A DNA stretch of 58,175 bases from Zygnema circumcarinatum (Eukaryota; Streptophyta; Zygnematophyceae; Zygnematales; Zygnemataceae), in the NCBI GenBank assembly GCA_037447605.1, contig CM074820.1, positions 1,202,269-1,260,443 on the forward strand, read 5' to 3'. Positions 10,254-27,424 of this stretch are shown piece by piece. The notes under the pieces were generated by a model. The model saw only the letters and a program-made list of their open reading frames with translations. It had not been told where the DNA came from and did not search any database. Position 1 is the first letter of the stretch. Each line of letters begins with the position of its first letter. Position numbers and translations under genes: made by a program.

Positions 10254-13200
10254 ATGGCGGAATTGGAGAAGCTCAAGGGCAGATTGCAGCAGCAGGTGAG
10301 AGTCACGGAGGAATGTAGAGGGATATTATGTATCTATGTATCTAACCGTGCCATTGTCGCATTGCGTGTTTTCTTCGAATGGAAGAACCAGCAAAAGTGA
10401 TGGGGCTGCTAGCAGATTCCTTCTGTTCCTAAAGGACGGTTCAAGCTTGGCTGCAACACTGTGTTTTAAAGAAGAATTCGTGATTCTTGCGCCGCATGAG
10501 TGCAGGAAGCAGAGCTCGTGCAGCTTCGAATTGCACGAGATGGCTGGCAGCGGTGCCATGCAGAAATGCAGACGGAGTGCGAATTTTTGCAGACATCTCT
10601 TGCTAGAATCGTAAGCCACTCAGATGCTGTCTGAATCATGCGCGTGGCTCTGAATATATCATTGCGTGCAAGAGTATATGTATCACTTTGGCTAACGTGC
10701 TGTCTACAATCTCTTTTGGATTTGCATTGCCCTGCTTGGCTACATGACGATTTGGATTATAGAAGTTTGATGTTGAATTCTTGGCAGCACTGAGGGGCTG
10801 TGCGATGAATGTGATGTTGGCCGGACAGCAACAAGGCGAACAGGAAGTCTTGGAGGAAGTGCAGCTGCTGAAAGTACAGCTTCAGCAAGCACAGTCCCAG
10901 ATACGAAACTTGAAGACCGTTCTCCAGTTCAGTCAGCAGGGTATTGAGCACTTTACCCTGCTCTTCAGGCTTGTTTGGTCTCATTTGAGAGACGTTTTGC
11001 TTGAGATCGCATTGTAACAGTAGGATCCCTTTGGTTTTTCTGAAATCCCTATTTCTACAGCATATAAAACACTTCGCTTCTCTACAGGAAGTGGCCGAGC
11101 TTCGGGAACCTGTTTATGAAGCTCGAGCGTATGGTAAAGCCTTCGCTGTTTGACATTGGCATCCTCTCCAATGTCAACAATGATGGGTTCTCCTTACGTC
11201 CGAGTTTAAATGGTTCGCCAAGCTTGGGGGAAAGCTTGTTAATACAGGAGAAAGCAAGAACTGTTTACTTGTAGTGTTCGCTTTAGTGGTAGGGATTATG
11301 AGTTAGATCTTTGGCAGAAAGGTATTGAAGGTACCCGAGGCCTTGCCAGTTGCTCAAGCGCAAAAGGTGAACTTCACTATATTAAGTTCTCGCGCTTAAT
11401 CATCTGAGGCGTCCTGATGGCGATATGCTCTTAGTTGAAGGCGAAGTAGGGCGGATTTTTCCATTGCCAGTTTCATTCAATTGTACCTTTGGCAGCGCGG
11501 AGATTCGATAAGGCGCCTAAGTGCGTGAATAGGTTACCGCGGAGCAGATGCAGTTTTACCATCTTGTCTCCATGCGGGTTTGGCGTAGCAATGCATTCGT
11601 TTGAGACTTTGATTTTTTTTTTTGCTGCTGACCATGTAGCGGCTCCTCACACTGACAATGTCTTCGTACTATAAATCGTTAAGCCATCTAGGAAGGCAGG
11701 ATAATACAACAAGGCCTGGGGAATATAAATAGTCATTCTCGTTTAATTTTAACCATTCGTTCTGAAATCTTGCAAAGTATGTGTTCATGAGGATCTCGCT
11801 AAAGGTTTCCACAGAAGTTCGCATGGGTTGAAGGTAAACAACGCTGAGGTGGCTTCCAATATGAGAAGCATTATGCATCATCGCTTCTGAATTATGACGT
11901 TAACACTGTAATGCTTCTGTGATAGTTACTACTCGGTGCTGCACTGGGCAGTTGTCAGGAACTGTTGGCAGGAATCGAGTGCATGTTTTCCGCGGAGAAT
12001 TGACGTGGTCATTGACTGTATTTTTTTCCAAGAATGAGAGGGCTGAGCCACGTCTGCGAATCTTGTAATATTTGCTTCACCTTGGCCTATATTTTGAAGT
12101 GGAAGGTCAACTGCATGGCAGATTGTAGACGAGGTGACATAGAGATAAACTCGAGAAATATTCAGTATGGCGTACAACTCCGGGGTGGCAGCTTGAGTCC
12201 TTGACTAGGAGTGAGTTCACCGGTCACTTGATAGAGCTGACTTGTGCTGTATAAGATTATTCACTGATTTGTAAAGTCAAACTCGAGTTTGTGCAAGATT
12301 CATAGCTGTTATTATCCTACAGGAGGCTTGAAGGTGTAATCTGACTCTCTTAGTTGTCTGAGAGTGTTGCCGTTCCCTTTGTGTCAGCGTAACATTTCCG
12401 TAGTTCATAGAGGCACAGCAGTCAGTATGGATGATTGAGCCAAATGCACGGGTTGGATCATGATTCCGATCTAATGTCTCTTTCATGTTCGCTTTTTAAC
12501 TGAGCTGTCAATTCTTCTTCTCTATGCAGAGCTGGAAGAGGAACGGAAGTTTTCAGCAGAGCTACAGGAGCAGGCTCTCAGGTAAGAATTGGCTCGTTTG
12601 CCTTGGGCCACTCGGAGGTTCCTTCTCAGAAGAAGACTACTAGGTGTTCAATACTAGATGAATTAAAATTTTCCCTTGCATATTACTAGTTGACTCTTTT
12701 GCACCTTATCTCTGCCTGGCTTTCAGCAGCTTCCATGGGTCTTCCGCCTTTTTCAATGCTCTTGTAGACATGGTCACTGTTCCACCCTGTAAGTGTGATG
12801 TAGTCTATTCCTGATCCCAGAAAGACCACTTAATTTTGCTATTACGACTGTAGGGGTGTGAAGACGACGCTTGAGTACGAGGAGCCCGAAGGATCAGCTC
12901 ACGAGGAAAAGGGAGTGGAAGATTTGTTAGGAGAAGAGGAGGCCATTATGAGAAGCTTTTTCAACTCACAGGACGTTGAATCGGTAGGCTACCGAAAGAA
13001 ATAAGAAGTCAACTTTTGATGCATTTGATCACGTCATGAAAACTCTTAACATTGGATGTACTCTTAGAGCACTACTAAGCGTGGATGGCTTGCTGACGAG
13101 TTTGAAACTGAAGAACTATCTGCAAACTTCTAATCGCTTTCATAAAGTAATTAGGTATGGGGCTTGAAAATCTGTACCAACAATTTGTTAGAATTTGAAA

Positions 13201-13914
13201 GATTTTGTGGGGCCTGAGATCAGTTTGTTCCATGGTTCTCTTTTTCCATGCATCGATCTAAAATCTGTCTGTAAGCTGAATTCTGCCTTCAATGCAGTGT
13301 TCTTCTTGCCGCTGTGTACGTGAAGGGCAATCTGCTTATGATCAGTTCACTGTGTTAATGCCATTAGAAGATACCATGCTTGACAACTTGTGACGCTTTG
13401 ATTTGTTGATGTGCAGGTTGATGACTACGAGGAAGGCTCAACCTGGCCACTAGGTTCTGAGGAGCAGCACAGTGGGCAGTCGTCCGATCAAAGCATATGG
13501 TGGGAGGAGGATGCTGAGGGAGAGGAGCGTGGTGCCGGACTTTTGATTGATATTATGCAGAGGTTCGGTATGGATGTTGATGAGGAGGATGAGTTCAAGG
13601 ACTGTGTTGACTTCTTCAGCCCATCTCAAGATAAAGAGTCTCGATGGGACCATGAAGAACCGTCTGCAAGGATTGGCAAACCATCCACCGGATTGCAGGG
13701 AAGGTTGAATGGGGTGGGCGAAGCTGCACCTGTGAAGGATGGTTTGCCTATTGACGTTTTAGAAAGGATGGCTATGATTCAGCTGAGACAAGTCAGGGAA
13801 ACCCAGGTGGAAAAGGAAGAGTACTGGTTTATAGAGGAGGAGCACGAGGGCTTAAACCTAGATCGCTGTCGCATTTTGAGGCAGCGAGAGGCTTGTGAAG
13901 GGCAAGGAATGTGA
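10254..13914 (+). CDS. unrecognised acidic coiled-coil protein
   Basis: Seven exons can be joined with consistent phase: 10254-10295, 10506-10610, 10763-10940, 11092-11133, 12530-12581, 12854-12983 and 13417-13914 (348 aa). The start MAELEKLKGRLQQQ opens a long heptad-like region through EAELVQLRIARDGWQR, EEVQLLKVQLQQAQSQIRNL, VAELREPVYEARAY and ELEEERKFSAELQEQ, predicted to be a coiled coil of roughly residues 1-140. The rest is strongly acidic (SIWWEEDAEGEERG, FGMDVDEEDEFKDCVDFF) and ends with a basic patch (DRCRILRQREACEGQGM). There is no catalytic motif, signal peptide or membrane segment. The acceptor of exon 4 (caggaag|tgg) is weaker than the others, so that junction may be off by a few bases. 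The promoter holds TATCGCGATA and three G-boxes. I do not recognise the family; a cytoskeletal or trafficking adaptor would fit but is only a guess. Confidence 0.7.
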
Positions 13915-14887
13915 TTAATGTGTCAAATTGTAGCTGTAAGCTGGCTGTAGTTCTGCAGGCTGGAAGTTTATGAGAGGATAAGGGGTGGTTGGTAATGATA
14001 AGATAAGCAGCAGCTATTCAAAGCAGGGCGAGCGCACAGATAACTGGCATTGCAAAGGCGAGGCCGGATATGGGGAAGCATGTGAAGTAGGCACTCTTGT
14101 GAAGCGCAAGAAGTTGCTACAGGAAGGTAGAATATAGGAGTTTCCACGTGAACATACAGAGCTCCGTGGTTTTGACGTGCTCTGCCTGCAAAAGGGCGCC
14201 AATGGTGACCTTTGGGAAGGCTGCAAAAGGCTAGGGTTGCTTTTAGGCATTTCTTGGAGGACGAAGGATACTTCTTACCGGGGATGCCGACAACTACTGC
14301 TTGTGGTTGGGGGGATTTTTTTTTTTTGAGTCGTTCTATTGGGTTACTTTGGGATAGTGGTTGGAATATGCCTGGGCATGAGGTACAAGAGCCATCAACC
14401 AGTTAGAATAGCAGAAGATGGGAATAGGAGCGTGCTGTGTGATGGAGTGCAGGGCAGTAGTGAGCAGTTTGCTGAGGGTGCTGAAGGGCGGGTGCAGCAG
14501 GCGGTGCGTGGGTTTTGGCAATAGGAGCCAGTTGATTGTATTTTGTAGACATGCAGGGCTTGTACTTTGGCTTTGGCTTTGGCTTTTGGAATTTGTATGT
14601 GGATGAATTGGTATAAGCTGAGATGGGGATTGGGGATGAACATTGTTGGCGACTATCGGCGATGGTTGCCAACCTTTGGCACTGGTTGTTCATTTTGAAT
14701 ATAGTGGAATTGCATTGCTTGATCCAATGGTTCGACCTGTGCAGTAGTAATGGCTCCTGAAAGTTAATGCAGAAGCAGTAACGGAAAGGAGAGAAATTTG
14801 CATGAATCTCACGGTGAGCGATGCCCCATTGGACAAAAGCAGCATGGAGAACCACGAGAAAACCGGCTATAAAGGACCCAAGCACGA

Positions 14888-15050
14888 AAGCGCCTCCCTC
14901 CCTCCCTCCCTCCCCTCCCTCCCTCCCTCCCTCCCCTCCCTCCCCCTTCCCCCCCCCTCCCTCCCCCGTCCTCTTTCCCTCCCTCCCTCCCTCCCTCCCT
15001 CTTTACCTTCCTCCCTCCCTCCCTCTTTACCTTCCTCCCTCCCTCCAGTT
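14888..15050. repeat. (CCCT)n tract
   Basis: An imperfect tandem CCCT/CCCTC run interrupted by CCCCCTTCC and TTTACCTT. It is pyrimidine-only on the plus strand over most of its length and is open in several frames. Confidence 0.9.
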
Positions 15051-15976
15051 GTTTACCGTTCAAAGCTGTTCAAACCAACCATTGCTGCCTTGGCCGCAAG
15101 ACCATGTTTTTAAACCAGGGCGGATCCCAGCCACACTCCAAGTCCTGTCGGTGCCGTACCGTACGGTCCATAGCCGCGAAAACGTGGACGACGCCGACCC
15201 ACCGCATGCATGCGCTCCAAAATCAAGGAGCCCTACGAAACTTTCTGGCTGCCCGAAGACCGAATTATAACCAATTACGTCAAACCACGTGTACATGCTT
15301 GTTATCTTCACAGTCCAAGACCCAAATGGACCACTTTTGACCGTTGGATCGATCTCCAAGATCTTGGTCACAAGTCCCGCGGGTAGACATAAAATTTTCT
15401 GCCACTGCCCGGAGCTGGCCCGGGAGAGGGAATCTCCCGTTCCGAAGCGGCGGGGGCCGCCCGCCGCCGGGGAGCCACGATTCGCAGATTGTTTTTTGGC
15501 TGCCCGTTTCGGAAAACAAGGGGTGGGCGGCGGTAGGTGCGGGCGGCCAGCCAACAGCAGCGCGTCACGTGTCCATCCAGGCAGCCAAGGCAACCGACAG
15601 GGCGGCTCCGGCCAACCGCAGGGATCCGTCGCGCGTGCGAGGTCGCAACGCCGCTGTGTTGCGATCGACTGGGAGTATCTGACTCTGGCTGAAGCAGCTC
15701 TGCCCTGAAAATCGGGCAGGAAAATGTTTCGAAATAGAAAAAGGTGATTGGTCGAAAAGGCTGCCCATGGTGTGGGGCAGGTGAAAAAGGAGGGAGATTG
15801 GCCAGCGCGGCAGTTTCTGCGGCTGCCCGTCCGTCCGTGTCCGAGCCCGGGCGGCGCGCGCTGACAGGAGGGGGGGGAGAAGGCTGGCCATGGCGAGGGC
15901 ACGGCAGAGGAGTAGGGCACACTAGCTGTGTTAGGGTTGGCTCTGGTTCGAGCTGGGCCCGGCGAGGAAGAGAGGA

Positions 15977-16155
15977 GAGGGAGGGAGGGAGGGAGGGAGG
16001 GAGGGAGGGAGGGAGGGAGGGAGGAGGAGGGAGGGAGGGATGGAGGGGTGAGATCGACTGTCGTGGTACAGACAGGGAGAGGCAGAGAGAGAGAGGGAGA
16101 GAGAGGGGAGAGAGAGGGGGGGAGAGAGGGAGGGAGAGGGAGGGAGAGGGAGAGG
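15977..16155. repeat. (GGGA)n/(GAGA)n tract in the MGDG synthase 5' region
   Basis: A run of GGGA units (15977-16040), then a GAGAGG/GGGAGA mixture up to about 16155, ending 60 bp before the ATG of the MGDG synthase gene. It is almost pure purine on the coding strand, so it may lie in the 5' leader. Confidence 0.85.
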
Positions 16156-16214
16156 TGTGCACTGCTTGCAGGTGTTGTGTGCAGGCTGGAGGGGACTGGT
16201 GCAGCAGAGTGGGG

Positions 16215-19200
16215 ATGGCAGTGACTGAGGCGAAGGAGATCAGTATGGTGGAGGAGGAGGGTGGCTGCATAGTGGAGGAGAGGGCGCCGAAGCGCGTGGT
16301 AATCATGATGTCTGATACGGGGGGGGGGCATAGGGCGAGTGCCGAGGCGATTAAGCAGGCCTTCGAGCAGGAGTTTGGTGACAATTACCAGGTTAGTAGT
16401 TTCATGAGACGCAGAGCTAAAATCGATTAAAAGAAATCATTCAAGGTGACTTAGAGCAAGCCGACTGCATTCGCCTCTTATACTTTTCCTCGAGCGTTAA
16501 TTTTAGCAGCATGAAGTTAATGTGCCTATTGACAGACATTATCTGTCAGAAAATACATTCAAGGCACACTCGTACTCGCTTGGCAGTTCGTCTCTCTTAA
16601 GTTAGTTGATAAGCATTCCTTTTTATTCATAGTCCTCTAATCCTGACGCTTACGTAGATCTATGAATTCTATGGCCTCTTCACAGGTATCGATTGTAGAC
16701 TTTTGGAAAGAGTACACGCCGTGGCCTATCAGTAACATCCTTGACAGCTACGGCTTTCTGGTCAAGCACGAAATCTTGTGGAAAGCTGCATTCCAACTTT
16801 ACAAGAATCCTGCAATCCAACACGCACATTTAGCTGCTGTAGCGACAATTGCTGCGAAGTAAGAAACTTTGTTCATGTGTCGATATGCTCTTGAAGTGTG
16901 TCGATGTCCATTATACTTCTGTGTAGGACGAGTGGGATGTGGGCACCTTGGCGCTGGCTGCACTTCCATTTTTTGCAGTTTGTCAATGTCTAGTGTGCAC
17001 CTTGCTAGTTTTAATTAGCAACACTTCATCAGCAGCTTACTCGACGTCCTGTCGTCTAGGAGACATGAGGCTGTTTGTGTACATGGGGCGGGACTTGGTT
17101 AAAAGGAGTGGTCTCACTTATGTTCTGTATCTTGGTTGCAGAAAGATTGCTGAAGGTTTGAAAGCGTATGAACCAGACATCATTGTGAGCGTCCATCCAC
17201 TTTTGCAGCAGATTCCACTACAAATTATGCAGTCCACGGGTCTGCTGTACACTGTTCCATTTACTAGTGTCGTCACCGACTTAAGCACATGTCACCCAAC
17301 ATGGTGAGGAACTGCTTTTCATTCCTTTTCCAAATTACCTGACGTTCAGATTATCATGTACGACGGCCATACATAACCAACTCCTTATGCTATTGCCACT
17401 AGCATGGTTTTGTTTTGAATCAACGATCTAATTCGTCTTATGAGGGAGCAAGGCATCCCTCTTCCCTGCAGCAGAGTATTTCCTGCAGCTCTGATATCAG
17501 CCGCCAAACAAATGGCAATTTACATCACTTTGTAAAACGGTCTAAATGTCTATTCTCCACTCACTAGCTCGTTTGCAATACACTTGTGAAGTCAGCACGT
17601 CCAATAGTGTGCCTGTCAGAAGACGAGATATGCTGCTTGGTTACAGGTGCCCTGCAGCTATCGATAATAGTCCGTCATTCTGAGAGATGATGCATAGTGA
17701 AGGTGGACGGAGTCTATTGCCTGACATGAGTTCATAAAACCAAATGTAGTGTGGCTGATTCTTAATCATGTGGTTTTAGCATTCTCAAATGTCAGGGTAC
17801 AACCATTTGCAGCTAACAATGATAGTGTATTATAGTTCAGTTTGCCAGGAACCGCTGCTATTCAAGGCGCCCTCCCTAGGGAAGGTGTTGTTGGCTGCAG
17901 TTGAGAGCACATGCCCTGTGTAGTGTGCTCAGCGGATTAGCCAGGGGTAAAAGTGATCGCTTAAATCCACCACATTAGGTGGTGTAGGCTGAGAAAGCTT
18001 TGGGCGAGACGATGGCGATGACGATTCAAGTGAACCCCCTTCTTGTTGATAAGGGGGTTCACTTGAATCGATAATCATTCGATGCGTGTTGACAAGCCCT
18101 TGGTTGTCTCGAAGTAGAATCATGGGTGGGATCTGGAACAGACCCTGTTTCTTCTTGCTATCTTCACTAGTTTTAAGCTTGGTCCAAATATGAAATGAGA
18201 ACAACTCCGGGTCTTGGCAGGTTTCACAAGTCTACATCGATATGCTTCTGTCCCGGCAAAGAGGTTGCTCAGCAGGCAGTCGACTGCGGTCTCAAACCCA
18301 ACCAACTGAGAGTACATGGTCTGCCTATCCGGCCATCCTTCTGCAAGCCAACAGCTCCCAAGGTTAGTGGTACAGCTTCATTCTGGTCTATCTATTGGAT
18401 GAGATGCTAATACAAGAAGGAACTTTTTAAGAAATAGTGGGCCCACCTGCATATAGAAGTTGCCTTTTGTTGTTTGTGAGCTATATGGTGCATATGTGAA
18501 TATCTTACGAGTGATTTAGCGGAGAAGTATTAGCAAGATTGAATCGCCGGAGCAACTCTCACCTGCAAACACCCCGTTCACCAATCTGCGAAGTCTTTCT
18601 ATTAGTCAGTCAAACGTGTTCCGTGTGAGAGCTGTCAACTGTCCCTCTTGACACATCGTATGTTCGATAGAAGCTATCTCTCAGTCACGTATGATAAGCG
18701 ACAAGGTGACCCACAGGTGGTGTGCTATTCCTTTTTCAGGAAGAATTGCGAGTAGAACTCGGAATAGATGCAGACCTACCGGCAGTCTTGCTGGTAGGAG
18801 GAGGAGAAGGGATGGGTCCTGTGGAGGCAACTGCACGAGCTTTGGCTAAGTCTCTTGGCAGCACGAGGGAGGCCCCCCTTGGACAGTTGGTTGTTGTTTG
18901 TGGCCGCAACAAGAAGCTGCAGGCGAAGCTGCAAGCCATCGACTGGCCTATGCCTACAAAGGCGAGTTGAGAAAGTGTGAAAGAAGTGAATTGTGTGAAA
19001 GAAGTGAAAGTGTGGAAGAAGTGAAAGTGTGAAAGAAGTGAAAGTGGAAAGAAGTGAAAGTGGGAAAGAAGTGAAAGTGGGAAAGAAGTGAAAGTGGGAA
19101 AGAAGTGAAAGTGGGAAAGAAAAGTGAAAGTGGGAATGAAAAGTGAAAGTGGGAAAGAAGTGAAAGTGTGAAAGAAGTGAAAGTGGGAAAGAAGTGAAAG

Positions 19201-20588
19201 TGGGAAAGAAGTGAAAGTGGGAAAGAAGTGAAAGTGGGAAAGAAAAGTGAAAGTGGGAAAGAAAAGTGAAAGTGTGAAAGAAGTGAAAGTGGGAAAGAAG
19301 TGGGAAAGAAGTGAAAAAGAAGTGAAAGAAGAAGTGAAAGTGGGAAAGAAGTGAAAGTGGGAAAGAAGTGAAAGTGGGAAAGAAAAGTGAAAGTGGGAAA
19401 GAAAAGTGAAAGTGTGAAAGAAGTGAAAGTGTGAAAGAAGTGAAAGTGGGAAAGAAGTGAAAGTGGGAAAGAAGTGAAAGTGGGAAAGGAAGCCCCCGAT
19501 GGCAAACGTCAACTCTCTGAACTGTTTTGTGGTCTTTCAAGTTTTGGCTCTTTGTGTACCTGCGGGTTTGGGTTGAGTATTGGATTGCTCAGTGGTTGGT
19601 CCCGAGGTTTCTACGATTTAAGTTTAGCGCATTGACTGCTTTTGAATGGGGTTGACGGCTTACAGATAAATGGATTTGTAAGCAATATGCCGGAGTGGAT
19701 GGCTGCCTGCGATTGTATCATTACGAAGGTAAGCTCACACCTTAAGGGTCTACCATTGTCGATGCGGCGCATTCTCTAGACCTTATGGGGCTTATTAATG
19801 AGAAGCTTGGTGAGACTAAAGCATGTTTGATGAGAAAGAGACTTAAGGCCATATAGAAGAATGGAAGTTACCTCCTATCGAGGCAAGGTGCAGTTTCTGA
19901 CGCTTCTATATTTATAGGAATGTTAAGCAGAGAAAGTGCTTTGTTTCAGGTGGTCTGGCTTCTTCAAAAGTCGGCGAATTGTTCCAATTACAGAGCGAGG
20001 TAGGCTGAGCTTTTGGGTTTTGCCTTGCAGGCGGGTCCTGGGACTATCGCGGAGGCCATGATTAAGGGGTTACCTATAATTATTAACGGTTACATTTCAG
20101 GACAGGTAAACTATACAGCTCTTAATGGCTAGCCGGTGCGACTGAAACTGCTGAATACAAACTGTGTGATGAATTCCAAGGGGAGAAGTGCCTGTTTTGT
20201 AAGGGAAGAGCAAGTTTCTGGTAAAGATGAAACTCCAAGTTGGGTCCTTTTGTGGGTTCTTTAGCTGTATCTGTTTTTTCTAAATACTGAGTCACTCAGT
20301 TGTTGGGAATTGCAGGAAACGGGAAATGTCCCATTCGTAGTAGACAATGGGGCAGGGAAGTTTTGTCAAGACCCCCACAAAATAGCTGATATTGTGTACG
20401 ACTGGTTTGGACCCAACATGAAGGAGCTTTTGGAGATGGCGGAAAATTCTCGAAAGCTTGCACGGCCTGATGCAGTTTTGAAGATTGTGCAAGACTTGGA
20501 TCAACTCGTGCGGCAAAAGGAGGAGGAGGGAAAAGCCTCTTCAAATGTGAAGAAAATCGAAGAGAGCGAACCAGTTGCTGCTGCATAG
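16215..20588 (+). CDS. MGD: monogalactosyldiacylglycerol (MGDG) synthase
   Basis: Eight exons: 16215-16391, 16686-16858, 17142-17303, 18221-18362, 18740-18961, 19666-19728, 20031-20105 and 20316-20588 (428 aa, all phases agree). The enzyme transfers galactose from UDP-galactose to diacylglycerol in the plastid envelope to make MGDG, the main thylakoid lipid. It is a GT28 glycosyltransferase. Visible motifs: [19 protein letters not shown] (N-terminal Rossmann loop), [107 protein letters not shown] and NGAGKF. Only about 27 residues precede the catalytic core (KRVVIMMSD), so there is no long transit peptide. It therefore resembles the short type-B enzymes of the outer envelope, unless an upstream exon is missed. 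Intron 5 has a GC donor (AAG|gcgagt) and is filled with a minisatellite; intron 3 holds a perfect hairpin. Confidence 0.95.
18022..18070. repeat. perfect 20-bp inverted repeat (hairpin) in MGDG synthase intron 3
   Basis: The left arm 18022-18041 begins CGATTCAAGTGAACCCC. The right arm 18051-18070 is its exact reverse complement. The 9-base loop is CTTGTTGAT. It lies about 150 bp upstream of exon 4. Confidence 0.9.
18966..19492. repeat. minisatellite in MGDG synthase intron 5
   Basis: About 30 imperfect copies of a 16-18 bp unit, GTGAAAGTGGGAAAGAA, with variants such as GTGTGAAAGAA and GGGAAAGAAAA. It starts immediately after the GC donor of exon 5 and ends 173 bp before exon 6. The open frames that cross it on the minus strand ([10 protein letters not shown] repeats) are artefacts. 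Confidence 0.95.
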
Positions 20589-22197
20589 TGCAGGTGAGCT
20601 GCAAGCTCGGTAGTTATGGGGAGTTGAGGAATAAGGTCGGCTGAAATTGAAGGGCAAAAGTTCCTAGTAGAGTGAAGACTTCAAATTTCGATCGTTGGAG
20701 AGATCATAACGTGCTGAGGAGGGGGGGAATTTGAAAGTCTGGAACGATTTCTTTGGGAGTACACTATTCGGCCTCTCTCTTCATAGGAGCATTTGGAGGG
20801 GGAGAAGTTCCCTAATAGCGTGGAGCCCTCAGATTTCGACTGTGGATAAGATCATAGGAGGGCGGAGAGAGGGTCTGTTTTCGGCCTCTTCTCTCGCTTC
20901 ATACGAGCATTTGCTGCTGCTGGGGAGGTGATCAAATGCTCACGTGTATCAAAGTGAGCACCTTATCCCATACATAACATTGGGATGGAAAGTCAGGATG
21001 AGAACTACATCAACAACAGTAACATGGAGACATGCAGTGACCGCAGCATCCATGGAAGGGTGCGTGAGTGGAATTTTTATAGACACATTTTACTTTTTCG
21101 TATTCATTCTTAATGTTGTTTGTAGCTGGTTCACAGAAGCAGAAATTGCCTATAGTGGTATTGCTGTAATTATAAAGGTTAGCGGAGGTAGCTAATCCCG
21201 AGGTGGCTTTCAGGGGCCTCCTCGATGAAGGAACCCTACAACTGTGCAGCTGGGTAGCCGCCGTTTGTTGGGGAACTCTCCAATAATGGCCACGCTGTGA
21301 AAAAAAGAAAAAGTTGAAAAAAAGAGAAGAATTGCCGTTTCCGCCCATTGAATTTCCTAACATTGGAATTGCCAGTGATCTTTATAAAAGGAAAACGACG
21401 AGCAGTGAGTCATCTGGACATTTTTTTTTCCTTTTTGCTTGTCTTCCTTCTTTGTCACTTCTGACAAATTTATGTGACAAGAAACTGATCTGCTGCAACC
21501 CGGTTTTGATTTTGGTGGGCTGTTAAGTGAATATGAAGTTCAGGAAAAGCAGGCCGTTGAAAGCTCAAATGTTCATATTCATGACTGCGGAAAAAGCATT
21601 AGCTTTCCAGTTCCTTTTCGCAAGACACTTTGAAGTGAAGTTTGAATGGTTTCGATTTGATTTGATGAATTTATCAGACCTGCATCAAAAGGGGGGGTCA
21701 GACTCCACGAAATCTTACGAACAAGAAAAATTCGGAGGTACTCCACCGCAGCAGGATCGCGATGTCGCCAGAGTACTCGTTCTGGTCTCAAATTTACAAA
21801 CAACTTTTAAGTCTGACCCCTCCTAATACTTACAACTGCATGCAAAATTTTTCACATGTTACGAAAGTTATTTAGTGAGAGTACACGAGGATGTCGTCCC
21901 GTTCATGGGGCGACCTTTGTTTCACCACAAAACGACCCAAGTCCTTAAAGTAACTTTATTTCCAGACTTTAACGTATAATTGCACAAGTTAACTGTAACT
22001 GTCCGATGTATAGAAATCGGCAGAAAAAACCAACTAGAACAACAACAACACAGACACCTTCCATACGACTAAAAATTCCCTGATCGGAGTCCTTTTTCAA
22101 ACGTTTCTTAGCTCAGACCTAACCACAACTGAGTGTGAGAACAATCTTGAAAAAAGTTCTTACACGTGCATCCGTTGGCTCTCCGTTTCCAACAGCC
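20589..22197. other. convergent intergenic region between MGDG synthase and CDKC
   Basis: No gene seen. It contains an imperfect direct duplication: the segment at about 20655-20730 (agttcctag...agatttcga type) resembles about 20800-20865, sharing AAGTTCC, TCAGATTTCGA and GATCATA. An 11-bp inverted repeat, GGGGTCAGACT at 21694-21704 and AGTCTGACCCC at 21810-21820, encloses about 105 bp. Both 3' ends point into this region, so poly(A) signals should lie here. Confidence 0.55.

Positions 22198-27424
<5,227 letters not shown>

Larger units (their letters stand above)
13915..16214. other. intergenic region upstream of MGDG synthase, repeat-rich
   Basis: No coding pattern is found. It contains a degenerate copy of the CCATTG/CAATGG repeat (about 14650-14740), a CCCT tract and a GGGA tract (separate entries), and a CCGTACCGTACGGTCC palindromic patch at about 15153-15168. 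Long open frames across the CCCT and GGGA tracts are artefacts of the repeats. Confidence 0.6.

Noticed and set aside
15060-16331. 423-codon minus-strand frame
   Set aside because: It crosses the GGGA tract and exon 1 of MGDG synthase on the opposite strand; Ser/Pro repeats only.
18736-19540. [11 protein letters not shown]-type repeat proteins on the minus strand
   Set aside because: Antisense reading of the intron minisatellite; three frames are open at once.
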